Of a stretch of DNA of 64,000 nt, positions 32,259 through 43,681 are shown piece after piece; within the stretch, counting starts at the first letter, position 1; each line of letters starts with the position of its first letter. The notes below the pieces were generated by a model. It did no database searches. It was not told the origin of the DNA and worked only from the letters and a program-made list of their open reading frames with translations. This stretch comes from Adineta steineri (Eukaryota > Rotifera > Eurotatoria > Adinetida > Adinetidae): contig CAJNOI010000102.1 of NCBI GenBank assembly GCA_905250115.1, forward strand, positions 226,213-290,212. The letters run 5' to 3'. The position numbers and the translations under genes are program-made.

Positions 32259-32900
32259 TTAAATAAGATGTTCAATAGATAATATTTGATTTTCATCGAT
32301 CGAAATTTTAAATCTTAATGGATCATTCAATGGTTGTGATTGAGAACGTGGTGAACATGCTGCATTTGCAAATATAATTCCATTCGATTGTCTATAAACT
32401 CCATAATCACTATGTATATGACCAAAAATTGAAAGTAAAGGTCTATTTAGTTTTTCTAATCTTTTTGTTAAATTATATTCTAAATCAACATCTTCTCCAT
32501 TCGATGAAAATGGTGGATTATGTGTTATTGTAATATGTGAATTTAATGGAATATCGGACCATGCTGAATCTCCTACTGGACGCCATTTTGAACCAAAGAT
32601 ACGAAGACAATCATCAATAATAATTTGTTCATTTTGTAAAACTCTTCCATGATTAAGAGTTACATTTGAAATAGTTTCATGATTTCCTCCAATAATTAAT
32701 TTATGTTTAAATGGAAGTTCATTTAACCATTGATCAAAATCATCAAGTGGTTTTATTCCACGACTGAAATTAGTTATATCACCAGCATGTATTAATATAT
32801 CACCATTATGAGAAGATTTTAATCGATCTGTTAATTGACGGTGACGTTGATGTGTATCACTTATACAAACAACTATCCAACTTTTACTTGTCGATGACAT
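32259..32900 (-). CDS. Metallophosphoesterase, MPPED1/2-like
   Basis: Single exon, 213 residues. All five calcineurin-like metallophosphoesterase blocks are present in order: SDTH (Asp15, His17), HAGD (Asp41), GGNHE (Asn73, His74), THNPP (His127) and GHIHSDYG (His161, His163). These coordinate a two-metal centre that hydrolyses phosphodiesters. The size and the SDTHQRHRQL and FGHIHSDYG motifs match the MPPED (239AB) group of metazoan cyclic-nucleotide phosphodiesterases. No signal peptide or TM, so cytosolic. The start is the only in-frame ATG near the SDTH block and leaves a 14-residue lead. Catalytic residues are complete, so activity is expected; the physiological substrate is not known from sequence. 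Confidence 0.9.
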   Translation of the reverse strand: MSSTSKSWIVVCISDTHQRHRQLTDRLKSSHNGDILIHAGDITNFSRGIKPLDDFDQWLNELPFKHKLIIGGNHETISNVTLNHGRVLQNEQIIIDDCLRIFGSKWRPVGDSAWSDIPLNSHITITHNPPFSSNGEDVDLEYNLTKRLEKLNRPLLSIFGHIHSDYGVYRQSNGIIFANAACSPRSQSQPLNDPLRFKISIDENQILSIEHLI

Positions 32901-33066
32901 TTCGCAAATGAATTTTTTTATTTAGAAGAAAAAAAACACAAAATATTTTTCTTCTCCGATGAATCATCATTTATGATTCATGTTGTTCTTTTAATCATTC
33001 ATAATAATTGAAAACATGATTATATTCTAAGAAGTTTATTTGAGAGAAAAGAAAATGTAAATGTTT

Positions 33067-35186
33067 CTAATGTTTAATACATCCACCAGATTTATTATCA
33101 CATTTTGTTCCTTGTGGACAACAATGTCGACCATCATCACAACATACACCCTAGAAAAAATTATTATTCGAAAATAAAAATATCATTAAACAAAACTTTA
33201 CATTAGGAAAAGTACAACAAGCATATTGATCAGAATTTGATTGAGAAATTTTACAACAAGTTTGATTATCTGGACAAGCTAAATCTGTTGATCCACATTT
33301 ATTTTCTATTGAAATTGTTTGATTTAATTGACAAGTTAAATGATTTTCATCACAAATATATTTATATGGACAACAAATTGAACCATCTGAACCACAACAT
33401 ACACCCTAAATTTAAATTCTTTTTGTTTATATGTGTCATCGATAGATCCTCTGCTAGTATTTCGATCGGACCTGCCGTTCAATTACTACTAAACATACAC
33501 GAAAAAATCTCGCCCCAAAAAACGTTTTTTTTTGTTCAAAGCGCCAGGGTTGGTGTGGGTGTGGATTCCGCTTTTATTTACCCACACCAACCCTCAAGAT
33601 GGACACGTGTTTGATCATTTTAGGTCTTCTATCTGTGCTAGAATTTCATCTCGATTGGTTTTCGATCTCTGAAAATCGACCAAAAACAAAATCTTACATT
33701 TGAATAAGCACAACATGAATAACTATTTTTATTATTATTATCTTTATTTGGACAGCATGTTGAAGTTAAAGAACATTTTGTTTTTCCATCTGGACATGTT
33801 TGTTGTGGAATATTAGTTAATGGAATTAATGATGATTTTATTTCGATTGAATTAATAATTGAAGATAAATGTCGAATACATCTTGAACCTGAATCATCAC
33901 ATGAATATCCTTCTCCACAACAATGCATCTAATTAATTTTCAAATAAAACAAATGAAAATATATTTATTTAACAAACTTTATCAGAACAACAAGATGCTT
34001 GAGGATATGGGCAACATCCATATGAACCATCAGTTAATTCACAACAAGTTGTTTCTTCTGGACAAAAAGATTTTTCATCTTGAAATTAAAACAAAAAAAA
34101 GAATTTTAAAATTTTTGTTTTTAATAAAAACAAACCAGGACATTGAATTGTTGAAATAGATAATTTTGTTAAAGTTTTATTTATAGGTTGAGCTTCTTTT
34201 TTTGTAAACCATGGAATTGATATACCTTTATCACATTTATTTTGTTCAATATTACATGTATATCCATGTGGACAACAATGACTATGATCACCTTTTATAT
34301 ACATCCGATTTCTAAGTTAAATTTCTTTCTTTTTTTTTGATAATAACTTACTACAACAAACAGCATCAGCTAGAATTTTTAAGATATAAAAATAGAATAT
34401 TATTATTTTAATTTGAAGAGACTTACGTAATGGACAACAACCAAAATCACCGGATTGTAATTCACAACATGTTTCACCTGAAATAAAAATTTATTTTTTT
34501 TATTTTTTTGGAATCGAATAAATCAAACCATCAGAACAGGACATATCGCCTAAAATTAATTTAATAAATAATAATAATAAAAAAAAAGTAATCTTCTCAT
34601 ACCACCAGGACATACAATACTATAAGATTTTTCAAATCCTTTTTGACATCTGGAATGTTCAACATCACATGTATAACCAGTTGGACAACAATGAAGATGA
34701 TCATCTAATATTTAGTTTTTTTTTCATAAAAATTCTATAATTAAATTCTTGTTAATACTCACTACAACAAACAGCATCAGCTATTAATTATAGAAAAATA
34801 AAATAAACAAAATAAAATAATTATTTAAAAGAACTTACGAATAGGACAACAACCATATTGACCTGATGATAATAGACAACATGATTCACCATCAGGACAG
34901 GAACTAGATAAATATTTATTAAACTTTCTTCAATATATTAATTCATTTACCTTTGTCCATCTATTTAAAAAAAACAGAAAGAAATTATTTATTGAAATAA
35001 TATTATTTTAACCTGGACATGGAACTGATCCGATTTGAATTGGAATAGATTTTAATGGAAATTTTAGCTAAACAAATCAAATAAAATTTATAAATAAAAA
35101 CAATTAATTGAATTTACATCATTAGGACATCCATTTATACATTGACTAATTATTCCTATAGATAATATAACAACGAAGAATTGCAT
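33067..35186 (-). CDS. Granulin precursor with five granulin modules
   Basis: Fourteen exons on the minus strand: 35186-35118, 35067-35013, 34960-34951, 34903-34839, 34780-34763, 34704-34603, 34549-34529, 34477-34427, 34369-34352, 34291-34136, 34078-33978, 33928-33698, 33405-33202, 33150-33067; 394 residues, all phases consistent. A signal peptide (1-18) is followed by five cysteine-rich granulin modules with CCP, GCCP, CCxDHxHCCPxGYTC and similar cores. Progranulins are secreted or lysosomal and are processed to ~6-kDa peptides acting in growth and lysosomal function. Modules 1 and 2 share an exon pattern including identical 18-bp exons (CTGATGCTGTTTGTTGTA), so they arose by internal duplication. 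Exons of 10 and 21 bp also occur. Modules 3-5 have lost several introns. The 292-bp intron 33406-33697 carries a hairpin repeat. Confidence 0.85.
33546..33600. repeat. G-rich/C-rich hairpin repeat (copy 3), perfect 15-bp arms
   Basis: AGGGTTGGTGTGGGT and its exact reverse complement ACCCACACCAACCCT flank a 19-base loop. The tail CTCAAGATGG follows. It lies in a granulin intron. The G-rich arm and loop edge contain TGTGGGTGTGG. Confidence 0.65.
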
Positions 35187-35878
35187 GGGAGTATATTTTC
35201 TAGAATAAACTAAATATTGAATATAGATTTCTATATAAAGTAAAATGAATTTTTCTATTGTTTAAATAAAATAATGAAAATTTTCAATCGATTGATTTTG
35301 TATAACCAGTAAAGAATAACAAACGAAAGAGGCCGCTTATCTATGTATTACACTTATATCAAAATGGTTCACATTTGTATACAAAAGAACAGATGTATGT
35401 TAAGAATGAAGTTTTTATGATGCTCTCTCTCCCATTGAATGTAAATAAACTTTAAAAAAAAATCTATTTACTCTACTGTAACAGAAAGACAAAGGAAATG
35501 CATGGTACTAGTTTATTTATATATATTCTTACGATTAATAGTAAATATTTAGTCATATCGTTGTAATTATTCATTAATATATTTAGATATATTAATAGTG
35601 CTAACATATGTTAGTATAGGATGTTCAGATGCATGTAAACCATCGTATATATCATATGATTAATTCGATCATCGAATATGATTTGTTCAGCTACAAATAT
35701 TTTTAGATTTAATATAATTTCAATTTTATGTAATCATTTATTATAACTTGATATAAAAGATATTTTCTTGCTTTTATAAAAAATAATAATTAATAAATAT
35801 ACTCAATCCTATTTTTTTAAGTCAAATTAAGTAACTAACCAAGTTTATTTAAAAATTCTTTTTTTTGTTATAGAATTA
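35187..35878. other. Intergenic stretch
   Basis: The 5' flank of the granulin gene and 3' flank of the GTPase gene, AT-rich with no other feature. Confidence 0.4.
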
Positions 35879-35932
35879 TAGGGTAGGGGTGTCGTTGGGA
35901 AAATGATATGATACCCGCACCCACATGCATTC
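35879..35932. repeat. G-rich/C-rich hairpin repeat (copy 4)
   Basis: AGGGTAGGGGTGTCGTTGGG, then a short AT-rich loop, then ACCCGCACCCACATGC. It lies about 240 bp 3' of the GTPase stop codon (minus-strand gene). Confidence 0.45.
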
Positions 35933-36170
35933 TGTCATTTGAAACCTTGCGTGAGACAGACATGACAAGTATTCAACCAATACCAACAAGTTTATTATTA
36001 GTTTGTTTCTCTTTGTGAATTACTTTTAAAAATTAATAGATCGTGGTTACTAAAATTTTATTAGAAAATGAACAATATGAGTATTAAAATCACAGGTGAC
36101 AAAGTAGATTAGACAAAAACTTTAAAAATATAAAAAAATGAAAGTTCATCTTAAAATAATATAAATCTTC

Positions 36171-37253
36171 TTATTTTCGAGGATTTGTTAAATAATCAAC
36201 CATCGCAAGCCAATCAGGAAATTGTGCTGGAAATTTGGCACTAACATAAAAAATACGACCTATACCTTTCAATCCAAGTCTTTGTACTTCTTTCTGAATT
36301 TCTTCCCGAAATCTTGGTTCTTCTTCATCATCAATTTGATCCATTTTATTAACAACAATATCATAATCTAATCCAATTGCATCTAATAATTTCATCATAC
36401 TTGAATTTTCTTTAACTGTATATGTAACAAGAATAATGCGATGTGTTAATCCTTTGAAAAATGACATATATTGCATACTCATATATGATACTTCATCATT
36501 TTTACCAGGAATATCCCAAAGAGTAAAACCTTTGGCTGCATAAGATTGTATTTCAAGAGTGGTTTCACCAATTCCTGTTTCAGCTACTTTCTTTCCATAG
36601 AGTTTATTAAGCATTGTTGATTTTCCAGCAGATGTTACACCAAAAAGCGCAATATTATTACCTTCCAATCCAAGTGGTTTAGCTTCTTTTGCTAATTTAC
36701 TAATTGCTCCTTTTGCTTCTTTATCATTATCTGCAATAGCGTCGAAAGATGTTAATTTCTTTTTCTCTAGCTTTTCTAATAATTCCACCATTCGTTCATG
36801 TAATTTTTTATATTGAGCATCTGCTTCACGATCTTTTTCTTTTTGAGCTTCTTCCTTTCTTTGCATTTCTTCTATTAACTTTTTATTATCTAATTCTGCA
36901 AGCCGCGCGCGTTGTTCGTTTTCAAGCAATCGCATACACTTTTCGTCAATCGATGGCTCTAAATAAAATGAAAGCTCAATACCTTTTTGACAAATGATTA
37001 TTCAAAATCTTTATCAATGTTTGAATTTTGCCCCCCGGAAGAATAATTTAAATATATCTCATATCAAATTTTATTCTATCAAACAATTGAAATAAAATAA
37101 AGTATACAGTTTTATATAATTGAAATTGTCTTAAGAATATTATTCGAAATAACATGAATCGATTGACTTACTTGATTCTTTACCAAGACCAACTGCATTG
37201 AGTAATATTCCAACAGCCTGAGCTCCTACAGGAATCACCGAAAGCCATGACAT
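36171..37253 (-). CDS. P-loop GTPase with N-terminal hydrophobic segment and coiled coil
   Basis: Two exons on the minus strand: 37253-37172 and 36958-36171; 289 residues. An N-terminal hydrophobic stretch (MSWLSVIPVGAQAVGILLNA) leads into a charged coiled coil (about 37-100). The G domain has G1 GVTSAGKST (134-142), G3 DIPG (176-179; DIPG, not DxxG with Gln) and G4 NKMD (231-234). The SAGKST P-loop, the conserved threonine before G3 and the large size recall dynamin-like and IRG-type GTPases that act on membranes. No C-terminal helical assembly region follows, so it is shorter than those families. An IRG/septin-like membrane role is inference. Translation from the internal Met36 would lose the hydrophobic part, but the spliced 5' exon reads well. 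Confidence 0.7.
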
Positions 37254-38720
37254 GCTTTGATAGAATAATCTAGTAAATCTGAAACGTATATAATAATCAA
37301 GATATTGCCTTGCGTTGCATATATACGTATATGAGATTATCAGAATGACTAAATAAAAAAAAAATATAAGTGTTAGATAGTGATGTGTTCTCCTTCTCTC
37401 TCTCATATACTGTTTTTTTCTCTTTTGTCGTTCTTGGTGTTTTCCTTTATAATATATGTGATGGACTTTTCCATTCTTGTCATACGTATGTTATGCACGA
37501 AATTAGAATTCAACCAGATGTCGAAACTGCCCATGCAAAATTGGAATGTTTTAATTGTGTCTAGACAAATTCTACATCTGACTGAAAATTTTCACTAGGC
37601 AAAATTAGAATTCCAATTTTGCCTGAATTCTATTTTTGCCTATAACATATATATATATATATTATTTAGTTTTCAATCTACCATTATATACACACATATG
37701 CAGTGATCCAATTTTCTCTTCTTTTATTTCTCTTCTATATATATCAAATTTTCACATTATCATATCAGCACATATTCTCTTTTTATAATAGATACAAAAG
37801 TAATATGCAGAAAATGAACATCTAATTTTAATAAAAGAACCAAACAAAAATTCCTATATCAAAATTATTAAAAACAAAGTACAACTAATTTTTCAAAAAG
37901 AATTGATTAAGAGATGCACATTAATATTTATTTTTAATTTACAGATACTTGAATATAATAATACTTTCTAAAAATAACTGTAATAGCTATTGATCACTGA
38001 TAAAATACCGAGAAGAACGAGATTCTATTATTATATATCAACTTATAACCACAGAATTTCTTTTCATTTAATATTTTCAACTATTGCATAGGTAGTTGAT
38101 TAACTCAAAATCAAAATGTCTATAACTCTTTTCTAATTACATTCCTTTCGAATAATAACATTTCTTTGGTGACGTGTTTAAATGTTCTTTTTGTACAAAA
38201 AAAGTCAATGTACATTAAACAAAAAAAAAAGAAACAAAGTTGTCATAGATAAAACTTTAAGTGTAGACGATAATAAAGTGTTTATTTATTTACTATGATT
38301 TAGAATAATATTGTATATATATGTATATATATGATCATAAAAGAATATAAAATAAATTCTTTTTTTTGTCAAGTTCATAATAAAGTAGATATTCGTTAAT
38401 TTCCTTTTGTTAGAATCCAAGTGGAATCAAGGTTGATAAATACTTAAATTCATTCGATTTCTATTTTTTTTTCTTTTTTTATTTTACGTCTAAATGTTTG
38501 CTATTCAAAGCGATGGTAAACATTTAAAAAAATGATCGATTACTTTAAGTTTTCTATCTGCTTATTGAGACGACAAAGAGAGAGAAAAAGAAAAGCGTTG
38601 CTACCATATTTACTTACTTTAGTTTATATAAAAAACATAGAAGTTTTTAGTTTCATTAGTAACAACAATAAAACAGTCGTTTTTATCATTGTCGCGGTGG
38701 TGTAAAAATAAAACGTAACA
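37254..38720. other. Intergenic stretch between divergent genes
   Basis: It separates the divergent GTPase (-) and EF-hand (+) genes. An (AT)n run sits near 37648. Overlapping short plus ORFs at 37370-37598 are in different frames and unsupported. Confidence 0.45.
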
Positions 38721-41700
38721 ATGTCAGTGGTGTCTCCAACACCACACGTCGGATATAATAATCGAAGACAATTATCACCAAATAAGAAAATGGCATTACC
38801 AACAATTGAACATCCATCACAACGAATGATTGATAGTTATAGAACTTCATTAGATGTTCAAGGTAATTCAGCAGATGGACAATTTGATTCAAAATCTTCA
38901 AATTTTTCGGATTATATACCTGATATTCCAGAAAATGTCAATGTAGTCTACGGAGAAGATCGAGATAAAGTTCGTTTACCTATTTTTGGTAAGAAAACAA
39001 ATAAATAAATTAAAAGATTTTATAAAATTAAATAATTTTAAAGGTCGTCGAGCAGAAACTAGAGCATCATCTTGTAGTAGTTCAAGAAAATCTCAAACTC
39101 CACAAACATCTCGACTTATTATTGATGAACTTGAAGTAACATTAAGAGAAAAAGTTCGTTCTCAATTTCATAATGTTCGAACAAAATTTCGTCATGCAGC
39201 ACACAATGATCCAAATGGAAAAATTGATCGTCAAGCTTTACAACATTTTATTTCGACAATTTTTGGTACACAAAAACAAGTTGCACCAATTCAAATTGAT
39301 AAATTATTAGAACGACTTAATCTTAAACGATTTAATAAAATTAGGTTAGAATAATATATTTCGTTTTTTTAATATTCCAATATTATTTCTATTTTTTAAT
39401 TAACAAAAAAACAGTTTTGATGACTTTATTCTATCAGTATCAACTGGTCAAGATCTTCCTAATTGGGTAACAAGACAAATGTCAGGAAAATCAGAAAAAT
39501 CATCAAAAAAAACAGCAACACAAATGTTTCTTATTTTAAAAGAAAAAATTCAAACAAAGTAAGATTTTATTTTCTAAATTTAATATTCAATTTACAATTT
39601 ATAATAGAGATAAAGATGTAATTAATCTATGTCCTTCAATAGCTGGTGGACCATCTTCACGAATATTTAAAGTTTATTTACGTGATGCTATTAATGATAT
39701 GGGTTATCGAATAACTGATGCTGAATTTGATAAATTATGGGACAGGTTAGTTCCTTGTTGTTTTTTTATATAAATTTTATTTTTGTTTTTCGAAAAAGAT
39801 TTGAAACAAATGAACAGAATGCAGTTACATCGGAAAGATTCTTAAAAGCTTTTTGCAACGATGTAACTGAAAAAAAAGAAGAAGAAGATGAAGAAGATGA
39901 AATATCAAATACAAATCGAGAATATTGTATGGTAAAATGCCATTCACCTCGAATGAGAAATGTTCAATCGTCTCGAAGTGATAGGGATTTAAGAACACCT
40001 GTTTTCCATAGTAAATAATATTATTATTTATCATAATATTTCATTGTAGAATTTAGGTACACGAGGTAGATTAGATGAAAATCAAGTTCAAAAATGGCTT
40101 AATTATAAATTTCCTCATGGTTTTTCTGAACTTGAACGTGCACTTGAATCTTTAGATCCAAAACAATCAGGAACTGTAAATTATTTTTTTGAAAAGAAAA
40201 TGACTTTTTTTTCTTAAATAACAAAATTTTAGTTACCACGTGAACGATTTCTTGAACAATTAAAACGATTTGGTTTAAATCTAGAAACACCGTTGTTAGA
40301 ATTCTTTTTAAAACGATTAAATGTTGATTTAGCATTAACAAATGATGGAATACCTTATCAGGAAGTCATTAATGCTTTTAAACAAAGTACCGATCCAACA
40401 AAAAAAAGAATTAATGCTGATAATCCAGTGTATGTTCAATTTTATTTTAATGTTTAAATAAATTTTTTTAAAATGATTTTAGATATATTGAAGATGATCG
40501 TCAAACAGCATTAGAACGAAAAATTGATCAAGCATTAACAAAGAATTCTGAACGAATTCAAGATGTATTAAAACGTGCTGATCCATCTCATAGTGAATTA
40601 GTTTCTATTAATACAATTCGAACAATTATTGAAGATTTAATTGATTATACATTAAAACCTGATGAATATCATCAATTACTTAAAAATATTCCAATGGATC
40701 AAGATGGAAAAGTTAGATACAATGATTATTTAAAACAAGTTGCAGATCGCGCATCTCATTACCCAGAAGAAAAACAATTACATAAACCAAAGTATAATTG
40801 AAATTTTTCTTTTTCTTTCTGGAAATCGAATATTTTACTTTAGAATTCCAAGATATGATTTTATGGTGCCAACAAGTACTCGAGATAAAAACAATACGAA
40901 ACATTTAATTCCAAAACATTGGGAAAAATTAAGTAATCATTATAATAATGTTCAAGAAAAAAAACGATCTATCAATGAAGTATGATTTAATTATTTTTTT
41001 TTATTTAAAATCTAAATTTTTTTTAATTTAAAGTTAAGCGAAATATTAAAAACATTAGTACGAGATCGTTATAAAGATGTTGAAGATGCATTTCGTCATA
41101 TTGATCGTGGTTCATATGGTGAATTAACACAAGATTTATTATATGATTTACTTAAACGGTTTGTTTTTATTTTTAAAAACTCAAATAAACAAAAATTCTT
41201 TTTTTCTTTAGTCTTTCAATTGAACCTGAAATAACACGTCCGGAAATCGATTTAATTTGGGAACGTTGTCTTTTAAAACGTGATGGAACTTTAGATTTTT
41301 ATCAATTTTTACGTCAATTTGGTTATTCAAAACATTCTGCACATTATCCAAATGCTCGACAACGTCCACCAAGAAAAGGTGATTCTGATCTTGTATTAAC
41401 ATCAAATAAACTTTATGGTGAATCAATTATTGTTCATGGAAATGTACGAAATATGGTTCGAACAAATGGCGATAAATTACGACGTATGTTTGCTGAATTA
41501 GATCCATATAGAACTGGTTATGTTCAACCGGAAGAATTTGATGAAACTTTATTAGAACTCTGTCCAGAACTTAATCAAGAAGATCTTTATTTAATTAAAT
41601 CAAAACTCCAAACATTTGATGATCCAAGGTAAAAACATTTTTATGTCGTAAAAGAATTTCTTTTTATATTTTTTCAAAAGAATGAATTATGTTTCATTTT

Positions 41701-42118
41701 TAAAATATTATACACCAAATACAAAATCAATTAATCAAACTGATTATTCAACGAAAAATTCATTATCAATCAATAATGAAAATCCATATCGTATGGCATC
41801 TGATCAATTAATTTTTACTCAAATTTGTATTAAACTTCGGCGAAAAGTAAAAATTTAGTTTTACTTTCTAAATTTAAAACAAAATTTTTTTGTTTCTAGT
41901 TATCGGATTTATATTCACAATTACGACGAACATTTAAACAACAAGATAAACTAAATTGTGGTTCTATTCCTATAAAAATCTTCAAAAATATTCTTCATCA
42001 ATATGGATGTTGTTTAAATGATGAAGAATTTTTCATCTTAACATCACATATTGATACACAATTAGATGGAACAATTAATTACAATTACTTTCTTCAACAA
42101 TATATTAAAAATGTTTAG
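38721..42118 (+). CDS. Multi-EF-hand protein, EFCAB6-like
   Basis: Thirteen exons: 38721-38988, 39044-39344, 39415-39558, 39608-39745, 39799-40010, 40057-40175, 40233-40429, 40483-40791, 40844-40979, 41034-41158, 41212-41628, 41681-41846, 41900-42118; 916 residues. The protein is a series of paired EF-hand-like units. Recognisable loops include DPNGKIDRQAL (exon 2), MDQDGKVRYNDYL (exon 8), IDRGSYGELTQDLL (exon 10), the near-canonical LDPYRTGYVQPEEF (exon 11) and IDTQLDGTINYNYFL (exon 13). Most lack one or more Ca ligands, as in EFCAB6 (DJBP), a sperm/cilium protein with many degenerate EF-hands; the length is shorter than vertebrate EFCAB6. An acidic run (KKEEEDEEDE) lies in exon 5. No TM or signal, so cytosolic or axonemal. 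All introns are 48-70 bp. The exon 6 acceptor at 40056 is the only one that avoids a stop. Confidence 0.8.
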
Positions 42119-42258
42119 ATTTTTCAATTATTTACTTTTCGGCTTTATAGAACAAACTATTTATATATCGACTAACAATCACGGTGATTCTAATAAATTT
42201 TTTTTTCTACAAAATAAAAAAAATAAATTACTCATTTTATTTGTAATATGATCTATTG

Positions 42259-42342
42259 CAGTGTTTCAGCCACGTTTATTTTTCCGGGTGGGCGAAATAA
42301 AAATTTTGGATAGGCGCCGCTCACTCGCTGGGTAAGACACTG
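42259..42342. mobile_element. 84-bp hAT-like element with perfect 8-bp duplication
   Basis: Starts CAGTGTTTCAGCCACGTTT and ends GGTAAGACACTG. Identical octamers ATCTATTG flank it (42251-42258 and 42343-42350). The interior shares (A/C)CACGTTT, TTTTTYCGGGT and GCT(A/G)G(A/G)TAA with the copy at 16430. It is 140 bp 3' of the EF-hand gene stop. Confidence 0.75.
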
Positions 42343-42345
42343 ATC

Positions 42346-42405
42346 TATTGTGGATGTGAGTATGGACGAAAGACTAATAAAACGTCCACCTACCCTACTG
42401 TAACA
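42346..42405. repeat. G-rich/C-rich hairpin repeat (copy 5)
   Basis: TTGTGGATGTGAGTATGGAC and GTCCACCTACCCTAC are the two arms. The hAT-like element at 42259 abuts it directly, the duplicated octamer overlapping its edge. Confidence 0.4.
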
Positions 42406-43148
42406 TAACTCTGACACACATGGCTAGTCGGTTAAAACACATAATGCATAACCTTCGATACCGTCAGATTAAAAATCCAAGTTCATGTCATCCTGTAAGA
42501 CTTAGTGTAAATTCAAATAATCTGGCCAGTATTTATTGATGACGCACGAAGTCTGCATAGGAAATAATGAAATTCATTAATGTGATTTTCGTCATTATGT
42601 TATCTTAATAAATCTAATTTCTACTAAAAACAAATAAGACGTCTAATTTCAAATTATTTTTTCTTCAGTAGAAAATGAAGAGTAAACAGTTCATATTTTC
42701 AATGATATAGAATACCACAGCGATGCATCTGTCGACAAAAGAACGTACTTTTTAGATGATGTACTTACTGAGAAAAAATTAATATACTGTGGCTAAAACG
42801 TTATCGCGATACGCTTGTGGAAGCCGTAGTATTAATGGATAATATCTATGTGCCTCAGACTTTGAATGTTTTTATTTAATTTATGTGCACATATCTCTAT
42901 GCGACTTGAAATTAAATTATTCGTTTCTTAAACTCAATATAATTAACATTTAGAAAAAAACGCATCTAAATACAAAAATAAATTCATGATCGGATACAAG
43001 ATAAGCATACGAATACTACTGATATCAAAAGAATTCGTTTGATATTTAAAGAAAAGTCTCGGAGATAATTGCGAGAGCATTCTGTTTAAAAAAATTTCAG
43101 TTTTGATAATTCTTCAAGTTTATCTGTTCCTCTTGTTAATCAAGTGAT
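42406..43148. other. Non-coding stretch
   Basis: Intergenic, no supported gene. A weak tRNA-like stretch near 42421-42490 was considered and not accepted. Confidence 0.4.
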
Positions 43149-43427
43149 ATGATTTTTAAAAAAGTGTTTATTTTCAATAATTTTTATGAAAAAAATTTTG
43201 TTTTAAAACGTTTCAATCCTGATAATGAACGAGTTATAATTGAAGCTAACCACGGTGTTAACATTAAACTTAATCCAATACGTAATGGAAGAAGAACTTT
43301 AACAATAGCATATGTCATTGAAAGATTAACTAATACCATTGATGATTCATCTAATGGTTCAAAACCATATCGAGTTCGAACACGATTTATTTTTTTATTT
43401 CCCTCTACAAATACAAAAAAAACATAA
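43149..43427 (+). CDS. Small uncharacterised protein (92 aa)
   Basis: Single-exon ORF with normal local codon use for this window. The middle (about 20-83) is a well-mixed basic sequence, NIKLNPIRNGRRTLTIAYVI and onward, with predicted beta strands. There is no signal peptide or TM. I do not recognise the family; a mitochondrial or ribosomal accessory protein is conceivable from the basic N-terminus. It converges on the minus-strand gene at 43457 with only 29 bp between stop codons, a compact arrangement that supports both being real genes. Confidence 0.45.
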   Translation: MIFKKVFIFNNFYEKNFVLKRFNPDNERVIIEANHGVNIKLNPIRNGRRTLTIAYVIERLTNTIDDSSNGSKPYRVRTRFIFLFPSTNTKKT

Positions 43428-43456
43428 TTATCAAATTAAAATAATTAATATTAAAA

Positions 43457-43681
43457 TCAACCTTGAATATATTCAATTGGAATAGGTAGATATTGTCCAA
43501 TATTTAACCATTTTAATGGAAAATAAATTAATGGAAATGGAAGAATAGCTGTAACTTCATGAAGAATAGCAAATGCAGTTATATGAGATGCTGGACGATC
43601 TTTCAATTGATCAATATATCGACGCCATCCTTTTTTACTATGATTTATTGTTAAATATCGTCGAAAAAATAATCTCTGCAT
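43457..43681 (-). CDS. Small, probably mitochondrial membrane protein (HEVTAILP type)
   Basis: A 74-residue ORF, MQRLFFRRYL at the start and the conserved-looking block SHITAFAILHEVTAILPFPL (about 33-52), then a hydrophobic stretch and an IPIEYIQ C-terminus. The arginine-rich N-terminus looks like a mitochondrial presequence. The block resembles small inner-membrane proteins of unknown function found in fungi and animals; I cannot name the family with certainty. An acceptor-like TTTTAG lies directly before the ATG, so a short upstream exon may add residues; ATGTTTCAG near 43795 (minus strand) is one candidate. A broken partial copy of this gene lies at 48600-48715. Confidence 0.55.
   Translation of the reverse strand: MQRLFFRRYLTINHSKKGWRRYIDQLKDRPASHITAFAILHEVTAILPFPLIYFPLKWLNIGQYLPIPIEYIQG

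Noticed and set aside
42421-42490. tRNA-like stretch (GGCTAGTCGGTTAAAA ... GTTCATGTC)
   Set aside because: The A-box-like part is partly right, but the B box and stem pairing are poor; not enough for a tRNA or a tRNA-derived SINE.
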